64,000 bases of DNA from Bdellovibrio sp. GT3 (GCF_037996765.1 NZ_JBBNAD010000005.1:714001-778000), one strand, 5' to 3'; shown: positions 1 to 10,581, counted from the first letter of the stretch. Translations and numbers: made by a program. The notes: generated by a model not told the origin, from the letters alone.

Positions 1-2459
1 CTTTCGCGTCCGTCTTTGGTTACGATCTTAATTTTCTTAATAAGACGGTTCATTGTCGCGAATTCAGCTTCAATTTCTTTAAGCAAAGGATCGTTTGGAT
101 TCTGATTCATGATGTTTTCGAAATCCAACTTGTATGCAGTCTTTGAGTTCATGATGTCGTTCAGGATCGAAAGGTATACTCTTTCTTCCTGGAAGATTGC
201 ATTCATAGCACCGTTGTAGGCAGGGCCCGCATTTATCAGGATTTTGCCTGGCTTATACAGACTGCGAATCAGGTTCACGACGATTTTATCGTACTCGATC
301 GTGTACTTGTCGAAAGCAGACTTCATTTGGCTGTAGGTGTTGTCTTTCCACCATGTCTCGAAAGCTGGTTTGGTAGCGGTACCCAGAACTGAAGGACGGA
401 TCTCTGCCAAAAGGTAGTTCACAACACCTTTATAGCTGCCTTGGCTTGCATTCACGCCCCAGGAATATGCTTGAGGGACTACAGCTTTGAATTTTTGAGT
501 ATAGGAAGGGTTGCACTCCTGGAAGTTGTCAGCTGGGTTTGCAATTGTTGGCGACAGGAATACCGAAGGGAATCCTGTAGTGTCGCGCACAGTTTGCTGA
601 CCTTTTTCGATATCAGGGCCGCAAACCATTTGCATGATCAGGTAGTCCGTAATTTGTGGAGTCGCGAAGATTCCAACACGGCGGTAGTAATTGGTATTGC
701 TGACTTTTTCGTATGAAGCAGGACTTGATACATAGGTTTTAGCCCATGCGGCACCAGTATCCATTTGTGGATTTGGATTTCCAATCATGCTTTGAACTTG
801 ATTTAGCAATTTCAAGTAAATCGCGTCGGCACCTGAATTCTGCTTCACAACCAAAGTACGAAGTTCCTGGTTCAGCAAGTTGAATACGGAAACCACCTTA
901 TTTGGTTCTTTAAGCCCCAGTCCATTCACGATTGCCGTGAAGTTCTTTTGCTGCGCGGGTGTTAGCTTTTTAAACTCTGGAGAGTTCAAAAGCATGGAAG
1001 CGGCAGCGGCAGCATCATGAAGAGTGTACTTTTGACGTTGTTCGATAAACTTTGGATCTGTGTGATAAGTATCATCCGGGCCAGCCTTCATACCATCGGC
1101 TTTTACTCCGTAGAGTGGTGAAAGCAAGGTGATGTCGGCTGGTTGGCTGCGATCAAAGCGGTTTTGACGGGCTTGTTCAACGAAGTCACCATAGAAGTTT
1201 TCTGCCGACTTATAGCCTTGAGTCAGCTGCATAAGAGCGCTTTGCCAGTTTTGACTTGCTTCATGGACGTCAGCAAGGTTAGCCATGCGCCATGCCGCCA
1301 TTTTTTCACGGAAGTCTTTCAATCTGAATTGAAGTGGGTGCTCGTAGCTATTCATCCAATGCGGTTTTTGAGCATTCATTTCTTTTTCGATATTTTCAGT
1401 GGCTGTGTACAGTGCCGGAGCATCGACGATGTTTCTCCAGGCATATGTCACAGAGCGCATGAATAGCTGGTCCAAAGCTACGAATGCTGAAAGCTTCAAA
1501 CCTTTGGTTAGCAAGAAGCGCAGACCTTTTACTTGCGTTGTACCCGGCATCAGCCATGTCACGATATCCACGCCAGTCATGCGAATGATGTTTGCTTTTT
1601 GAGCGTTAAGGCCCGTTACGATTCCTTTTTCAAGACCGGCTGCTACAGCAGATGAAATCAACATAGAAGTGATGTTCGGAGCCATCTCCCAGATTTTCTT
1701 GTGAATTACCAAGTGCTCATAAGCCTTTTCGCAAGGCTCTGCATCCGCGCCGCTTTGAATATCAGCTTCAGTAACTTTCTTGCCCATCCAAGTTTTAGCA
1801 CATGCTTTTACGTTAGGATCAGCAACGATTTGCGAGGCGATACCTTGAACCGTAGCACCCACAGTCATTCCCAGGTAGGGAATGAAAGCATGATACTTTG
1901 GATTTTTCATGTACATCGAAAGTATATTTGAAGCTGCACCTTGAGAGTACATAAATAGCTGAAATCCAATGATCCCCATCGGAGAAAATGAATGTGTCAC
2001 GTGTTGATCAGCGGCCACTGGATTCATGGAATAGTTAAATACCAACTGCCCTGCGATGACCATTCCCATGGACATGAAGAACATCACGGACTCAGGAGCA
2101 AGATTATGCAAAGAATGGGAAAACGCGGCCTTATTGCCGGTCCATGCCTTGCCCAGATCATTCAGAAGACGACGCTCCATGTTCTTTGGAGAATACTTGC
2201 GCAGGTTTTGCTCGTCAGCGAATGGGATTTCCATAACTGGGATATTGGATTTCTTGTCAAAAACTCGAGTGATCTTGTTTGCATAGTCCACTTGGACTCT
2301 ATAGCCAGCGCTTTCCATGATGGCTGCATCTTGTTTTGCGCGTTTGTCTTCAGACTTTGTCACTGAGGCTGCAAGTGCCGGAGATAATGAAGAAAAGCCA
2401 ACCACCAAAGCGGTTGTGAAGCTGATCATTCTTTTATATGTCAAAGAAGCCTTGAACAT
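1..2459 (-). CDS. Large exported/membrane protein of unknown function (3' end outside window)
   Basis: The frame is open from ATG 2459 to the window edge, about 819 codons, so the C-terminus is not seen. A GAGGAG ribosome site lies 6 bases before the ATG. Residues 1-31 form a signal peptide (positive start, hydrophobic core, SPALAA cleavage-like end). Further hydrophobic stretches occur near residues 125-141, 161-175, 191-212 and 262-280, suggesting membrane insertion; the rest is soluble and rich in Lys, Gln and aromatic residues, with scattered cysteines (for example in a KACAK and a PCEKA context). I do not recognise a family and give no function. It reads leftwards and is separated by about 140 bases from the DUF4105 gene, so it probably has its own promoter. 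Confidence 0.8.
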   Translation of the reverse strand, partial: MFKASLTYKRMISFTTALVVGFSSLSPALAASVTKSEDKRAKQDAAIMESAGYRVQVDYANKITRVFDKKSNIPVMEIPFADEQNLRKYSPKNMERRLLNDLGKAWTGNKAAFSHSLHNLAPESVMFFMSMGMVIAGQLVFNYSMNPVAADQHVTHSFSPMGIIGFQLFMYSQGAASNILSMYMKNPKYHAFIPYLGMTVGATVQGIASQIVADPNVKACAKTWMGKKVTEADIQSGADAEPCEKAYEHLVIHKKIWEMAPNITSMLISSAVAAGLEKGIVTGLNAQKANIIRMTGVDIVTWLMPGTTQVKGLRFLLTKGLKLSAFVALDQLFMRSVTYAWRNIVDAPALYTATENIEKEMNAQKPHWMNSYEHPLQFRLKDFREKMAAWRMANLADVHEASQNWQSALMQLTQGYKSAENFYGDFVEQARQNRFDRSQPADITLLSPLYGVKADGMKAGPDDTYHTDPKFIEQRQKYTLHDAAAAASMLLNSPEFKKLTPAQQKNFTAIVNGLGLKEPNKVVSVFNLLNQELRTLVVKQNSGADAIYLKLLNQVQSMIGNPNPQMDTGAAWAKTYVSSPASYEKVSNTNYYRRVGIFATPQITDYLIMQMVCGPDIEKGQQTVRDTTGFPSVFLSPTIANPADNFQECNPSYTQKFKAVVPQAYSWGVNASQGSYKGVVNYLLAEIRPSVLGTATKPAFETWWKDNTYSQMKSAFDKYTIEYDKIVVNLIRSLYKPGKILINAGPAYNGAMNAIFQEERVYLSILNDIMNSKTAYKLDFENIMNQNPNDPLLKEIEAEFATMNRLIKKIKIVTKDGRE

Positions 2460-2599
2460 AGCATCTCCTCAAAAGGCACATTGCCTTATTGAATAGATAA
2501 GCAAGTCATGGACCTGTCATAAGTAATACAAAGGAGCTAGGGCGTTTCAAAGTGAGACGAGGCCTCTTTCGGTCACGGGGGTGTCAAATATTATGACAT

Positions 2600-4420
2600 T
2601 CAAGGAGTCGGAAGCACGATGGAAAACCCCCAGCGATCTTCCTGATCTTTGCGCTCCACTTCTGCGCGAAACTCAACTTGCCCATGTGAAAAAGATCCCG
2701 CCAGATAGTGATTCCAGAGGAAGCGTCCTTCAGAGGTGGAATACAGATATTCGCTTTGAAATAGTGATCTGAAGGAATCAACCCACTTCATCATGAACAT
2801 GGATCTTCCCCCCAGGTAGGGATGCGCGATCTCGGTGAGGTCGGTATTCTTTGAAACAGCAAACAAAGACCAGCGTGTTGCCTTCATGATTGGTAAATCG
2901 AAGCTGGCCCCCCAGCCACCAGTGACGTAAGGAACAAACTTGGGCTGAGTACCAATATCAATAAACCATGAGTGAGGTTTTTCAAGCTGAGTCCAAGGCG
3001 AGGTTGCCAGCATACTTAGCAAAACGAATTCGTATAGATCCCAATTCTGCCGGGTTGGCATGTAGCGAATATCCACAGAAAAGAAATCAAGCTGCGAAAA
3101 TGGTGCAAGCCCGCTATCGTCTGAAAGTAAGTCATGAAATCCCCTGCGGGCTTTGAATTGGTAATAGTCCTGATTTTCAAGCTGACCATAACCCAGATAA
3201 AAGGCCGCTGTAGGCGGGCTTAATAGAGGGGATTTAGGTGGAGAAACGATAACAGGTTCAGTGATCGCTCCAAGTTTTGCCCTGGCTACCGAAAGACGGT
3301 ATTTTTCATCCCCGTATTCCTTTTTATCGCGATATTCGCGAATCGATAAATAGCTAAGAGCTGCTTCAAGCGTTTGAGCTTTGTCTTTTTTTGTCAGCCG
3401 TTGATACTCGTCAGTTTCGTCGGTCTTATTTACTAAAACTGAATGCAGGGCTGTTCGTTGGGAAAAGTCCAAATCCGCATAACGAGTTCGCCACTCTGTT
3501 TGCAGAGAGGTGCGAAGCTTCTCATCCACCAGCATTCCTGCTCGGGCTAATACTTTCAGGGAATCCAACGGAATGACAAAGTGATGAAGGTGATCGGTGA
3601 TGTTGCTCTCCGGTGCGGCGGATTCGATAAGTTCCAACATCTGAGATGAGCAGTTTTCATCGGCGAAGTAGTAGGGAGCATATGCGCCCTCAAGTTCCAA
3701 CAGGTGGTCGATCATGAAGTCCACTTGTTCAGGTGTAAGGTTCAGCTTGTACTCCCAAAGGTCTCTTCCTTCCAGGTTTGAATATTCCTGAATCTTTTGA
3801 TGATACGGAAGCAGGGAGTATGTGCCAGGATAGTATCCAAAAATTCCTTTTAATGCATAGAGAGCACCACTATCGTTCCCGGTGATGGCAGCATAGTTAA
3901 GGCCGTAGTCCAAAAGATCCAGATGACCTTTGTTCTTTGGGTTGTGGAGTCTTAGAAATGTGTGGCCAAAGCTGGACGGGGCGCTGGATAAGTCCGAGGC
4001 GGCAAAGATCATATGGGCTTCGGTTGCGCCCAGTTGTTTTTTCCAAGAGACTTTGTCGGCACAGGCTTCCAGATCCTGTGGGGAGATATTTAAATTTCTT
4101 TTTAGCCAGGAAGTGCGCGCAAGGTAGCGGCATTGTTGCTGGGATGTGCCTGATGAAAATAAAAGATCTATGGTGGCGATAAGCTCAGCGCGGGGATTGT
4201 TGGCGCCATTGGCTGTAATAAAATAGTTGCCACGAATGGGGGATTGAAATTTTCCAGTTAACGACTTTCGATAGTGCCCAAGCTTCAGCCATCCTGCAGA
4301 TGTATCCAGATTTTTTTCAAGTGCCTGTTTCTTGTAGGATTCGGTAGTCTGTAATGAAAAGCCCCACGAGTACTGTGGGGCCATCAAAAATAGAAACAAT
4401 ATTAAACAATTAAGAACCAT
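2600..4420 (-). CDS. DUF4105 (Lnb N-terminal type) exported protein
   Basis: About 606 residues from ATG 4420. The frame opens further up at a TTG (4453), but the ATG is directly followed by a clean signal peptide (residues 1-20, ending QYSWG) and is preferred. The central region carries the DUF4105 signature: SSFGHTFLRL with His153 and, about 100 residues later, ENCSS with Cys257, a His/Cys pair typical of this papain-like-fold family. Known relatives include the N-terminal domain of lacto-N-biosidase-associated proteins and the lipoprotein transacylase Lit; the substrate here is unknown. The C-terminal third is rich in aromatic residues, possibly beta-rich or membrane-associated. It overlaps the end of the upstream DUF3015 gene by 11 bases, so the two are probably co-transcribed. 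Confidence 0.85.
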   Translation of the reverse strand: MVLNCLILFLFLMAPQYSWGFSLQTTESYKKQALEKNLDTSAGWLKLGHYRKSLTGKFQSPIRGNYFITANGANNPRAELIATIDLLFSSGTSQQQCRYLARTSWLKRNLNISPQDLEACADKVSWKKQLGATEAHMIFAASDLSSAPSSFGHTFLRLHNPKNKGHLDLLDYGLNYAAITGNDSGALYALKGIFGYYPGTYSLLPYHQKIQEYSNLEGRDLWEYKLNLTPEQVDFMIDHLLELEGAYAPYYFADENCSSQMLELIESAAPESNITDHLHHFVIPLDSLKVLARAGMLVDEKLRTSLQTEWRTRYADLDFSQRTALHSVLVNKTDETDEYQRLTKKDKAQTLEAALSYLSIREYRDKKEYGDEKYRLSVARAKLGAITEPVIVSPPKSPLLSPPTAAFYLGYGQLENQDYYQFKARRGFHDLLSDDSGLAPFSQLDFFSVDIRYMPTRQNWDLYEFVLLSMLATSPWTQLEKPHSWFIDIGTQPKFVPYVTGGWGASFDLPIMKATRWSLFAVSKNTDLTEIAHPYLGGRSMFMMKWVDSFRSLFQSEYLYSTSEGRFLWNHYLAGSFSHGQVEFRAEVERKDQEDRWGFSIVLPTP

Positions 4421-4886
4421 GACAAACTGATTGCAGCTCTTTCTGACCAGCAAGTTCTTTATTCAGGTTTTGAACAACTTCAGATGGTGATGTGTTCGCG
4501 TTAGGGATGATGCTAGTATAAGAACTTTGTGTGAATGCACCGAAGGCCATAAGAGCTTGTGTATCAGTGCAGCCCTTCATGTTAGCCAAAGTCGCCAGAA
4601 GTTGACCGTGACCTTGTGCCATCTCACGGGAAAGTTCTTTTTGATTCACTTCTACAAAGTACTGAACTTCTTTATCGTTCATAACAATTCCGCGGGAAGA
4701 ACAACCAGATGTACCGGAAGTGATGCCCAAAGGTTGAGTCAGGAAGAAGCTGTTCGTTGTCATTGACAACAATTGCAGGCCTTTGGAATTCTTGGAAATG
4801 ATGACAGAGCCCAAGCCGCAACCTGAATCGCCGGCAAATGCACTTGCAGAGAACAAGAATAGCACCGTAAATAATACCTTTTTCAA
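4410..4886 (-). CDS. DUF3015 family secreted protein
   Basis: This 158-residue protein has a signal peptide (residues 1-18, ending SASAFA) and then the GDSGCGLGS start that marks DUF3015 proteins, small periplasmic or outer-surface proteins frequent in Bdellovibrio and some other Proteobacteria. Four mature cysteines (in GCGLG, SGCSS, KGCTD and SVCHG) could form two disulphides. Function is unknown. It is the first gene of a two-gene leftward unit with the DUF4105 protein. Start ATG 4886 is preceded by an AGGAGG-like site. Confidence 0.85.
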   Translation of the reverse strand: MKKVLFTVLFLFSASAFAGDSGCGLGSVIISKNSKGLQLLSMTTNSFFLTQPLGITSGTSGCSSRGIVMNDKEVQYFVEVNQKELSREMAQGHGQLLATLANMKGCTDTQALMAFGAFTQSSYTSIIPNANTSPSEVVQNLNKELAGQKELQSVCHGS

Positions 4887-4970
4887 CGTAACCTCCTATT
4901 GTTTACAATTATGCTGACTCATTACGGGTTCTCCTTCAAACTCAAAGTATTCAAGGTCAAGGGGGGGCGT

Positions 4971-5315
4971 ATGTCAGTGGTTGAAGCAAACAAACAGAAT
5001 TTCCAGCAACTTGTTCAGGAAAACCAGATAGTAATCATAGACTTCTGGGCTGTATGGTGTGGTCCTTGTAAACGTTTTGCACCGATTTTCGATGCCGTGG
5101 CAGCAAAACATCCTGATGTGAAATTCTTGAAAATCAATACTGATGAGGAACCCGAAATTGCCGCAAGTTTTGAAGTGCGTTCAATTCCGACGTTGGCAGT
5201 TATTAAAGAACAAGCGATTATTTTTGTTCAACCGGGTGCCGTGAATGAAGAAGTCCTTGAACAGATTGTTAATCGCGCTAAAGAAATCGACATGTCTCAG
5301 GTTGAAAAAGAATAG
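4971..5315 (+). CDS. Thioredoxin family protein
   Basis: 114 residues when started at ATG 4971, which has a run of seven G just upstream as ribosome site; the open frame reaches back to 4899 but that would add a non-thioredoxin extension. Residues 29-33 are the active site WCGPC and SIPT supplies the cis-proline, so it should be a cytosolic dithiol-disulphide reductase of normal thioredoxin length. No signal peptide. A single gene with its own terminator at 5415-5446. It may be one of several thioredoxins in the genome, so I do not assign trxA. Confidence 0.93.
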   Translation: MSVVEANKQNFQQLVQENQIVIIDFWAVWCGPCKRFAPIFDAVAAKHPDVKFLKINTDEEPEIAASFEVRSIPTLAVIKEQAIIFVQPGAVNEEVLEQIVNRAKEIDMSQVEKE

Positions 5316-5414
5316 TTTCGACACACGAATGAACTCCGTGAATTGTCACGAAGTCAGATCATAGACAAATTCGTCTTTTTACACAGTTTTTCCACAATTA
5401 GAAATTCAGCAAAG

Positions 5415-5446
5415 AGCTCGAGCATCTACGATGTCCGGGCTTTTTT
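5415..5446 (+). terminator. Rho-independent terminator after the thioredoxin gene
   Basis: An AGCTCG/CGGGCT outer stem (one G-U pair) and a CATC/GATG inner stem around a TAC loop are followed by six T. It lies 100 bases after the thioredoxin stop and before the next rightward gene. Confidence 0.7.
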
Positions 5447-5497
5447 GGCTTTAAGCTTGCTCCTTGTTTTATTGAAAAATCAAAACGAGAGGTTCAA

Positions 5498-6148
5498 ATG
5501 AAACAAGTTCTAAAGAAGCTTACCCTGTCAGCCGTGTGTCTAACTATTATCATTCAAACTCAAACCGCCCACGCGGACCGAGGCAACGTGGCTGCTGCCA
5601 CCATAGGCGGCGCGATTATAGGTGGTTTGATTGGCGCAACAATCGCGCAGGATTTCGATGATGATGACAATAGGCAATCCCAACATGTTTGGGATCAGGC
5701 ATTGCGCCGTGATTTTAGGGAAACTCCCTATTCGTGGAGTGGTAACGAACATCGAGGCCGGCTGATTTTTACCGGAGAAGGATACTTCGATGGTTACTAT
5801 TGCAGAATCTACCGCAGTGAAGTTTGGAATCACAGATCTGACACTCCGATGATCACGCGCGGATATGTGTGCCGTGCTTCAGATGGTTCATGGTTTCGCA
5901 GAGAAGAAGCGGAGATTCAGCATGCACGTCGGGACAGACCGGATCGTGGACCAAGATTTGATCGACCTCGCGAGGAACGCCGTGAAGAGCGTCCTGACAA
6001 TCGTCGTCGCCAAGCTGGTCGCCAACAGCCGGGTGGAAATCACAATGGTGGCCGAGGCGGTGGAAGCGGTGGCGGAAATGGCGGTGGCAATGGAGGCGGA
6101 TCGAGTTCTGTCACTTGGTACGGAGATGCTGTCAGCGGCACCAGATAA
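5498..6148 (+). CDS. Secreted glycine-zipper protein with Arg- and Gly-rich tail
   Basis: 216 residues. Signal peptide 1-26 (ending TAHA), then a glycine-zipper segment (IGGAIIGGLIGATIAQ, about residues 38-53) of the type seen in outer-membrane or surface proteins. The middle part has aromatic residues and two cysteines (YYCRIY, YVCRAS) in a fold resembling the RT821/surface-antigen type repeats seen with such zippers. From about residue 140 the chain becomes Arg/Asp/Pro-rich and then Gly-rich (GGGSGGGNGGGNGGG), likely disordered. No specific function is recognisable; location is probably outer membrane or periplasm. It is followed within 10 bases by a strong bidirectional terminator. Confidence 0.75.
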   Translation: MKQVLKKLTLSAVCLTIIIQTQTAHADRGNVAAATIGGAIIGGLIGATIAQDFDDDDNRQSQHVWDQALRRDFRETPYSWSGNEHRGRLIFTGEGYFDGYYCRIYRSEVWNHRSDTPMITRGYVCRASDGSWFRREEAEIQHARRDRPDRGPRFDRPREERREERPDNRRRQAGRQQPGGNHNGGRGGGSGGGNGGGNGGGSSSVTWYGDAVSGTR

Positions 6149-6154
6149 AAGGCA

Positions 6155-6191
6155 TAAAAAAACCCGCTTCTTTCGAGAGCGGGTTTTTTAT
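6155..6191. terminator. Bidirectional Rho-independent terminator
   Basis: The stem AACCCGCT/AGCGGGTT has an A-run on the left and a T-run on the right, so it can terminate both the rightward secreted-protein gene and the leftward cyclophilin gene that converge here. Confidence 0.9.
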
Positions 6192-6212
6192 TTTAATCTT
6201 TAAAGTAGAGAA

Positions 6213-6851
6213 CTATTCTTTAACGATTTTAACGTGCTTCATGATAACCGGCTCAGATGGACGATCCATCGCGCCAGTTTTAGAGTTTTCAATAGAGTGA
6301 ACTACGTCCATGCCTTCAACAACTTCACCGAATACTGCGTGACGACCATCCAACCAAGGAGTTGGAACAGTAGTTACAAAGAACTGAGAACCGTTTGTGT
6401 TAGGACCCGCGTTTGCCATGGAAAGGATACCAGGCTTGGAGTGCTTTTGTTGACCAGCTGGGAATTCATCGTCGAAACGGAAGCCTGGGCCACCAGTTCC
6501 TGTACCAAGTGGGCAACCACCTTGAATCATGAAGTCTTTGATCACGCGGTGGAAAGTCAAACCATCGTAGAATGGTTTTTTAACTTTTTCGCCAGTTTTA
6601 GGATCAGTCCATTCTTTCGTGCCTTCTGCAAGACCCACGAAGTTTTCAACAGTCTTCGGAGCTTTGTCAGCAAGAAGCTTAACTTTGAAAGTACCTTTGT
6701 TCGTTTCGAAAATTGCAAACATCTGTTTATCCTTTTTTGTAGCAGTTTCTTTTGTGGCTGGTTTTGCTTCCGCACGGAAACTGAAAGCGGCTAGCAAGAA
6801 CGCGAAAAGGTAAATCCAAAATACCTTTTTAATATCGATATTCTTCGACAT
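6213..6851 (-). CDS. Exported cyclophilin-type peptidyl-prolyl isomerase
   Basis: 212 residues. Residues 1-29 form a signal peptide (long positively charged n-region, ending RAEA), followed by a Lys/Thr-rich linker and one complete cyclophilin domain. Catalytic motifs are present: [13 protein letters not shown] (the catalytic Arg of FHR), then [17 protein letters not shown] and [12 protein letters not shown]. It catalyses proline cis-trans isomerisation and is expected to assist folding in the periplasm, like PpiA. It follows glnE by 32 bases on the same strand and is the last gene before the terminator at 6155-6191, so it may be the end of the tol-glnE transcript. Confidence 0.93.
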   Translation of the reverse strand: MSKNIDIKKVFWIYLFAFLLAAFSFRAEAKPATKETATKKDKQMFAIFETNKGTFKVKLLADKAPKTVENFVGLAEGTKEWTDPKTGEKVKKPFYDGLTFHRVIKDFMIQGGCPLGTGTGGPGFRFDDEFPAGQQKHSKPGILSMANAGPNTNGSQFFVTTVPTPWLDGRHAVFGEVVEGMDVVHSIENSKTGAMDRPSEPVIMKHVKIVKE

Positions 6852-6883
6852 CTAAATACTCCTGATTAGTTATAGAACAACTA

Positions 6884-9187
6884 TTAGTGAGGCCGACGAC
6901 GAGGGTCAAGTTCCTTCAGGATAGCTACGTTGTCCGAAACTCTCTTGGAGATCTCTTCAAGAAACTTTGAAGGCGAAGTATTAAACGCCACAGCAAGATT
7001 GTGAAAGGACTCGTCTTTTAACGACACTTCAGAGGTCGACTCTGACGCTATCAGTTGCAACATCTGCTCGGTTTGACGCAAATAGTTGTAGTTGGTGAGA
7101 AGACTCGAGGAATTTGCCTGTTTTAGAGTCAAAAACCCCTCTGTAGATGTACGAGGTGGAGGCAGTTTTTCGCACAACAAAACAGTTTGAATTGCGAGTT
7201 CCACGTCGACCATTCCGCCCTCACTGAACTTCAAATCGACATCTTCAGTTTTACTGACAAGTTCCTGGCGGATTCGATTCAATTCCGTAAGTTGTTCGGA
7301 TGTTAGTCCTCGAGCAATAAAGTTTGACGTTAGTTCTGCACCATCGAAATCAATCCATCGGGACTTTAAGTAAGCTTGACGCTCCCAAGGCTCAGCATCC
7401 TGGGCAAGATAGTTTTGCAAATCCTGCAGGGGAATCACTATCGGACCGGCTTTGCCCGAGGGGCGCAGGCGCATATCGATGGAATAAATATTTCCACCGC
7501 GATGAGGCTCTGTCATGCGCGAGATAAATCGCTTTGCCAGTTTGTGGTCGTTATCTGAAGGCTCACCGGTGATAACAAAAATAAAATCCAAATCTGATTT
7601 GAAGCCAAGCTCCCGGCCGCCCCATTTGCCCAATGCCAGAATCTGCACGGAGCAGGGGAAGTCTTTCTTAAGAGCTTTCATCAAAGTCGATGCAATGGTG
7701 TCTGCCGTGAACGTTAAATTCTGAAGCAGATCACTGAGATCCTTTTGTTCCAGAAACTGACTTCCATTCACCAGCTCCGAAAGAAGTTTCTTTTCCGCAA
7801 GTTCCTCTAGCAGAACACCCATGTCTTCGGAAAAATCACTTTGCGCACGAAACACAAAGGAATCCAGCAGTTCAGGTCGACTGCACAGAATGCGTGATAG
7901 GTAAGGGGAGTGCGCAAAAAGCCAGGCAAGCTTGTTCATCAGATCTTTTTCGCGAAGAAGCAACGTGAAGAAACTCGCTTTGGCGCGAGTGCTGCGAATA
8001 AAGTCTTTCAGGAAAGCCAGAGCAAGATGACTGTCACCACCTTGAGCTTTCAGGGTTTGTATATAATCCTGCAAGAAGGCTTTGCGAGCGTTCTCGTCCC
8101 GTCCCTTGTTGCGGGACAAAACTTCCTGCTCGATAATCTCTGACCACAGTTCTTGTATGTCGGATTCAGGTAATCCCAGGCTGCTCAATTCATTTTCCAG
8201 AGAGATGGCTTTAGGTGCTTCCCCTAGAAGTGTTTTTACAATCTGATCACAATGCTTCATTTCCTCATCAAGAGTCTTCAATGCCTTACTGACAAATTCA
8301 GGATGAGGGTCGTTGATTTTCAGGAGATGAGTCTGTTCATCATTAAGAGCCTGAACATAGTTTTCCAGGCGGCGCAGATTTGCATAATGAGATTTCAGAA
8401 ATTGGGCCTCACTGGCAGGCAGCAGGGATTTGGCAGACAGGGCTTGAATAGCCTCCACCGTTCCGCGCATTTGCAATGAGGGGTCTTTACCACCGTGAAC
8501 GACAAGCAGAGCGTGGGTGAAAAGTTCCAGATCGCGAATTCCGCCAACACCCATTTTTAAATCGATGGCATCGACCGTGGTTGAAGAATGATAGTGATTC
8601 TGAATCTTCCCGCGCAGATGCTTCAGGTCGTCCAATAACGTGAAATCCAGATGTTTGCGAAATGAAAATTTTTTAGCAAACGCAGTCACATCCGAGATGA
8701 TTCCGGCATTTCCACAAATTGCGCGCAGGCGAACAAAGGCCAATCGCTCCCAGGTCTCACCATAGTTTCCATAGTAATCGCGAAAGTGCTCAACCGTGGG
8801 GATAAGGGGGCCATGGCGTCCACCGGGGCGCAGATCGAAATCCACGCGGAAAACGAATCCGTCAGCAGTGCGTTCAGCAAGCAGCTTTTGAAAATGACGA
8901 AGTTGTTTAAGATTCTTATCGCCGTCTTGATCGGAAACTATCAGCAGATCGACGTCAGAACTTAAATTGAGTTCACTGGATCCCAGCTTTCCCAGTGCAA
9001 ATAAAGCAACATCGTTCTCGGGAAAGCTGATATGAAAGGCTTCCGTCAACAAAGTGTCGGCAGCAAGACTCCAGTCATGGCAGATTTTTAGTGGATCTTC
9101 AGAATCGGTTTTGGCAAGACTTGCGCAACGGGACCAGATCCCGTTGCGTTTTATTCTTAAAGAAGCTTCTGTTGCAGAATTACTCAA
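6884..9187 (-). CDS. glnE: Glutamine synthetase adenylyltransferase/adenylyl-removing enzyme
   Basis: 767 residues, shorter than the about 940-residue E. coli enzyme. Two nucleotidyltransferase domains are visible: the N-terminal adenylyl-removing one (GKLGSSELN at 66-74 with Asp78 and Asp80, then [14 protein letters not shown] at 113-126) and the C-terminal adenylylating one (GKWGGRELG at 520-528 with Asp533 and Asp535, then [11 protein letters not shown]). It adjusts glutamine synthetase activity by adding or removing AMP. The start is TTG 9187, overlapping the tolB stop by 8 bases; a stop codon sits just upstream in frame, so the missing N-terminal residues cannot be recovered from this frame. 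Whether the shortened N-terminus affects function is unknown; all key motifs are intact. Confidence 0.93.
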   Translation of the reverse strand: MSNSATEASLRIKRNGIWSRCASLAKTDSEDPLKICHDWSLAADTLLTEAFHISFPENDVALFALGKLGSSELNLSSDVDLLIVSDQDGDKNLKQLRHFQKLLAERTADGFVFRVDFDLRPGGRHGPLIPTVEHFRDYYGNYGETWERLAFVRLRAICGNAGIISDVTAFAKKFSFRKHLDFTLLDDLKHLRGKIQNHYHSSTTVDAIDLKMGVGGIRDLELFTHALLVVHGGKDPSLQMRGTVEAIQALSAKSLLPASEAQFLKSHYANLRRLENYVQALNDEQTHLLKINDPHPEFVSKALKTLDEEMKHCDQIVKTLLGEAPKAISLENELSSLGLPESDIQELWSEIIEQEVLSRNKGRDENARKAFLQDYIQTLKAQGGDSHLALAFLKDFIRSTRAKASFFTLLLREKDLMNKLAWLFAHSPYLSRILCSRPELLDSFVFRAQSDFSEDMGVLLEELAEKKLLSELVNGSQFLEQKDLSDLLQNLTFTADTIASTLMKALKKDFPCSVQILALGKWGGRELGFKSDLDFIFVITGEPSDNDHKLAKRFISRMTEPHRGGNIYSIDMRLRPSGKAGPIVIPLQDLQNYLAQDAEPWERQAYLKSRWIDFDGAELTSNFIARGLTSEQLTELNRIRQELVSKTEDVDLKFSEGGMVDVELAIQTVLLCEKLPPPRTSTEGFLTLKQANSSSLLTNYNYLRQTEQMLQLIASESTSEVSLKDESFHNLAVAFNTSPSKFLEEISKRVSDNVAILKELDPRRRPH

Positions 9188-10571
9188 GGTTTACAGACCA
9201 CTTCGGCTTGAAGTAGTTGTAGCTGTCATTCGTTACACGACGTTCTTCGCTGCCATCAGCAGTGGAAATATAGATCTGACTTTTACCAGTGCGATTGCTG
9301 GAGTACATGACAAATCGGCCGTCAGGGGAGAACGAAGGGTCTTCGTTGGAAGACATTTTCCCATTTGGTTTTTTTGCAGAGGTCAGACGAATCATGTCGG
9401 AACCGTCAGCGTTCATCACGAAGATATCAAAGTTGCTGTCGCTTTGACCGGCGAATGCGATCTTTTTGCAATCAGGAGACCAGGATGGAGAGGAGTTGAA
9501 AACACCTGCGAAAGTCAGGCGTTTTACGTTTCCACCGTTTGCATCCATGGTATAGATCATCGGTTTTCCGGCGCGGTCTGAAGAGAAGGCAACTTTGTTT
9601 GCATCACCTGGGCACACCGTCGGTTCAACGTTCATCGCACCTGCAGGGCCATTCGTGATCTTGCCTTGCAAAGTACCATCGTAAGTCATTTTATAAACGT
9701 CAGGGCTGGTGCCTTGAGAGATCGTCAGGAAAATTGTTTTTCCATCCGGGGAGAAAGACGCACCGGAGTTGATCCCTTGGCGGTAGGAAATCAAAGAGCG
9801 CTTACCGGATTTCAAATCCAGTAACAACATGTCAGCATTTCTGAATTTGGAGCCAACACGTTTAACATAGGAAGTATAAGCGATTTTCGTTCCATCAGGA
9901 GACCACGCTGGAGAGATCGCAACACTCGAGTGTTTGGAAATCTGCATGGAGTTCGCACTATCCCAATCCATCAAATACACTTCGCGGGCCTGGCCGCCTG
10001 CGCGGTCAGAAGTCACCACCATGCGCGACAGGAACATTCCATCTGTTCCAGTCAAAGCTTTCAGTACATCGTTGGCAAACGTGTGACCGATGCGACGAGC
10101 ACTTGAAACCGGTCCTTTATACTTTTTGCCGGCAATCAAGGAAGCTTTGCTGACAGAGTAAAGGTAAGTTTCCAAAGTGACTTCATTACCAGCAATCGAG
10201 AATCCTGCGCGAATCAGGAAGTCGGCACCAATTGCAGACCAGCTTTGGAACTTGAATCCCGCTGGATTTCCCGGAGCGGGCGTCAATCCGACTTTGCTTG
10301 GATCCTCAAGGAAGGCTTTTGAATCGATAAATTGAAAATAAGATGAAACGGCCAGGTCGTTATTTACGACATTGTAGATTTCGGCTCCCGTGGCGTGATA
10401 GCGGGAGGCTGTTGCCGGAGTGCCGAAGTATTGCAGCGCCGGGAAAGCCATAAGACTTTTCTTGGTGCGTGCTTCACCCAGTTTGATGTAAATGCCGCTG
10501 TTGTTTTCCTGGGCCATGCTTGCTTGGGAAAAAGCAATTACGGCAAGAACTGCACATAGTAGTCGGATCAT
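9180..10571 (-). CDS. tolB: Tol-Pal system periplasmic protein TolB
   Basis: 463 residues with a signal peptide 1-20 (ending ASMA). The N-terminal domain (about 25-160) is the TolB_N module and the rest is a beta-propeller made of PD40 repeats, seen as recurring SPDGKTI, SPDCKKI, SPDGRFV and SPDGTKI units. TolB works in the periplasm, binding Pal and TolA in the trans-envelope Tol machine that draws in the outer membrane during division; in a predator this also bears on envelope remodelling. ATG 10571 has a GGAGAG ribosome site. It sits 10 bases after tolA, and glnE overlaps its end. Confidence 0.95.
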   Translation of the reverse strand: MIRLLCAVLAVIAFSQASMAQENNSGIYIKLGEARTKKSLMAFPALQYFGTPATASRYHATGAEIYNVVNNDLAVSSYFQFIDSKAFLEDPSKVGLTPAPGNPAGFKFQSWSAIGADFLIRAGFSIAGNEVTLETYLYSVSKASLIAGKKYKGPVSSARRIGHTFANDVLKALTGTDGMFLSRMVVTSDRAGGQAREVYLMDWDSANSMQISKHSSVAISPAWSPDGTKIAYTSYVKRVGSKFRNADMLLLDLKSGKRSLISYRQGINSGASFSPDGKTIFLTISQGTSPDVYKMTYDGTLQGKITNGPAGAMNVEPTVCPGDANKVAFSSDRAGKPMIYTMDANGGNVKRLTFAGVFNSSPSWSPDCKKIAFAGQSDSNFDIFVMNADGSDMIRLTSAKKPNGKMSSNEDPSFSPDGRFVMYSSNRTGKSQIYISTADGSEERRVTNDSYNYFKPKWSVNLE

Positions 10572-10581
10572 AAGTCTCTCC

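Noticed and set aside
4421-4453. TTG start for the DUF4105 gene 11 codons upstream
   Set aside because: The ATG at 4420 directly begins a signal peptide. The extension adds charged residues before it.
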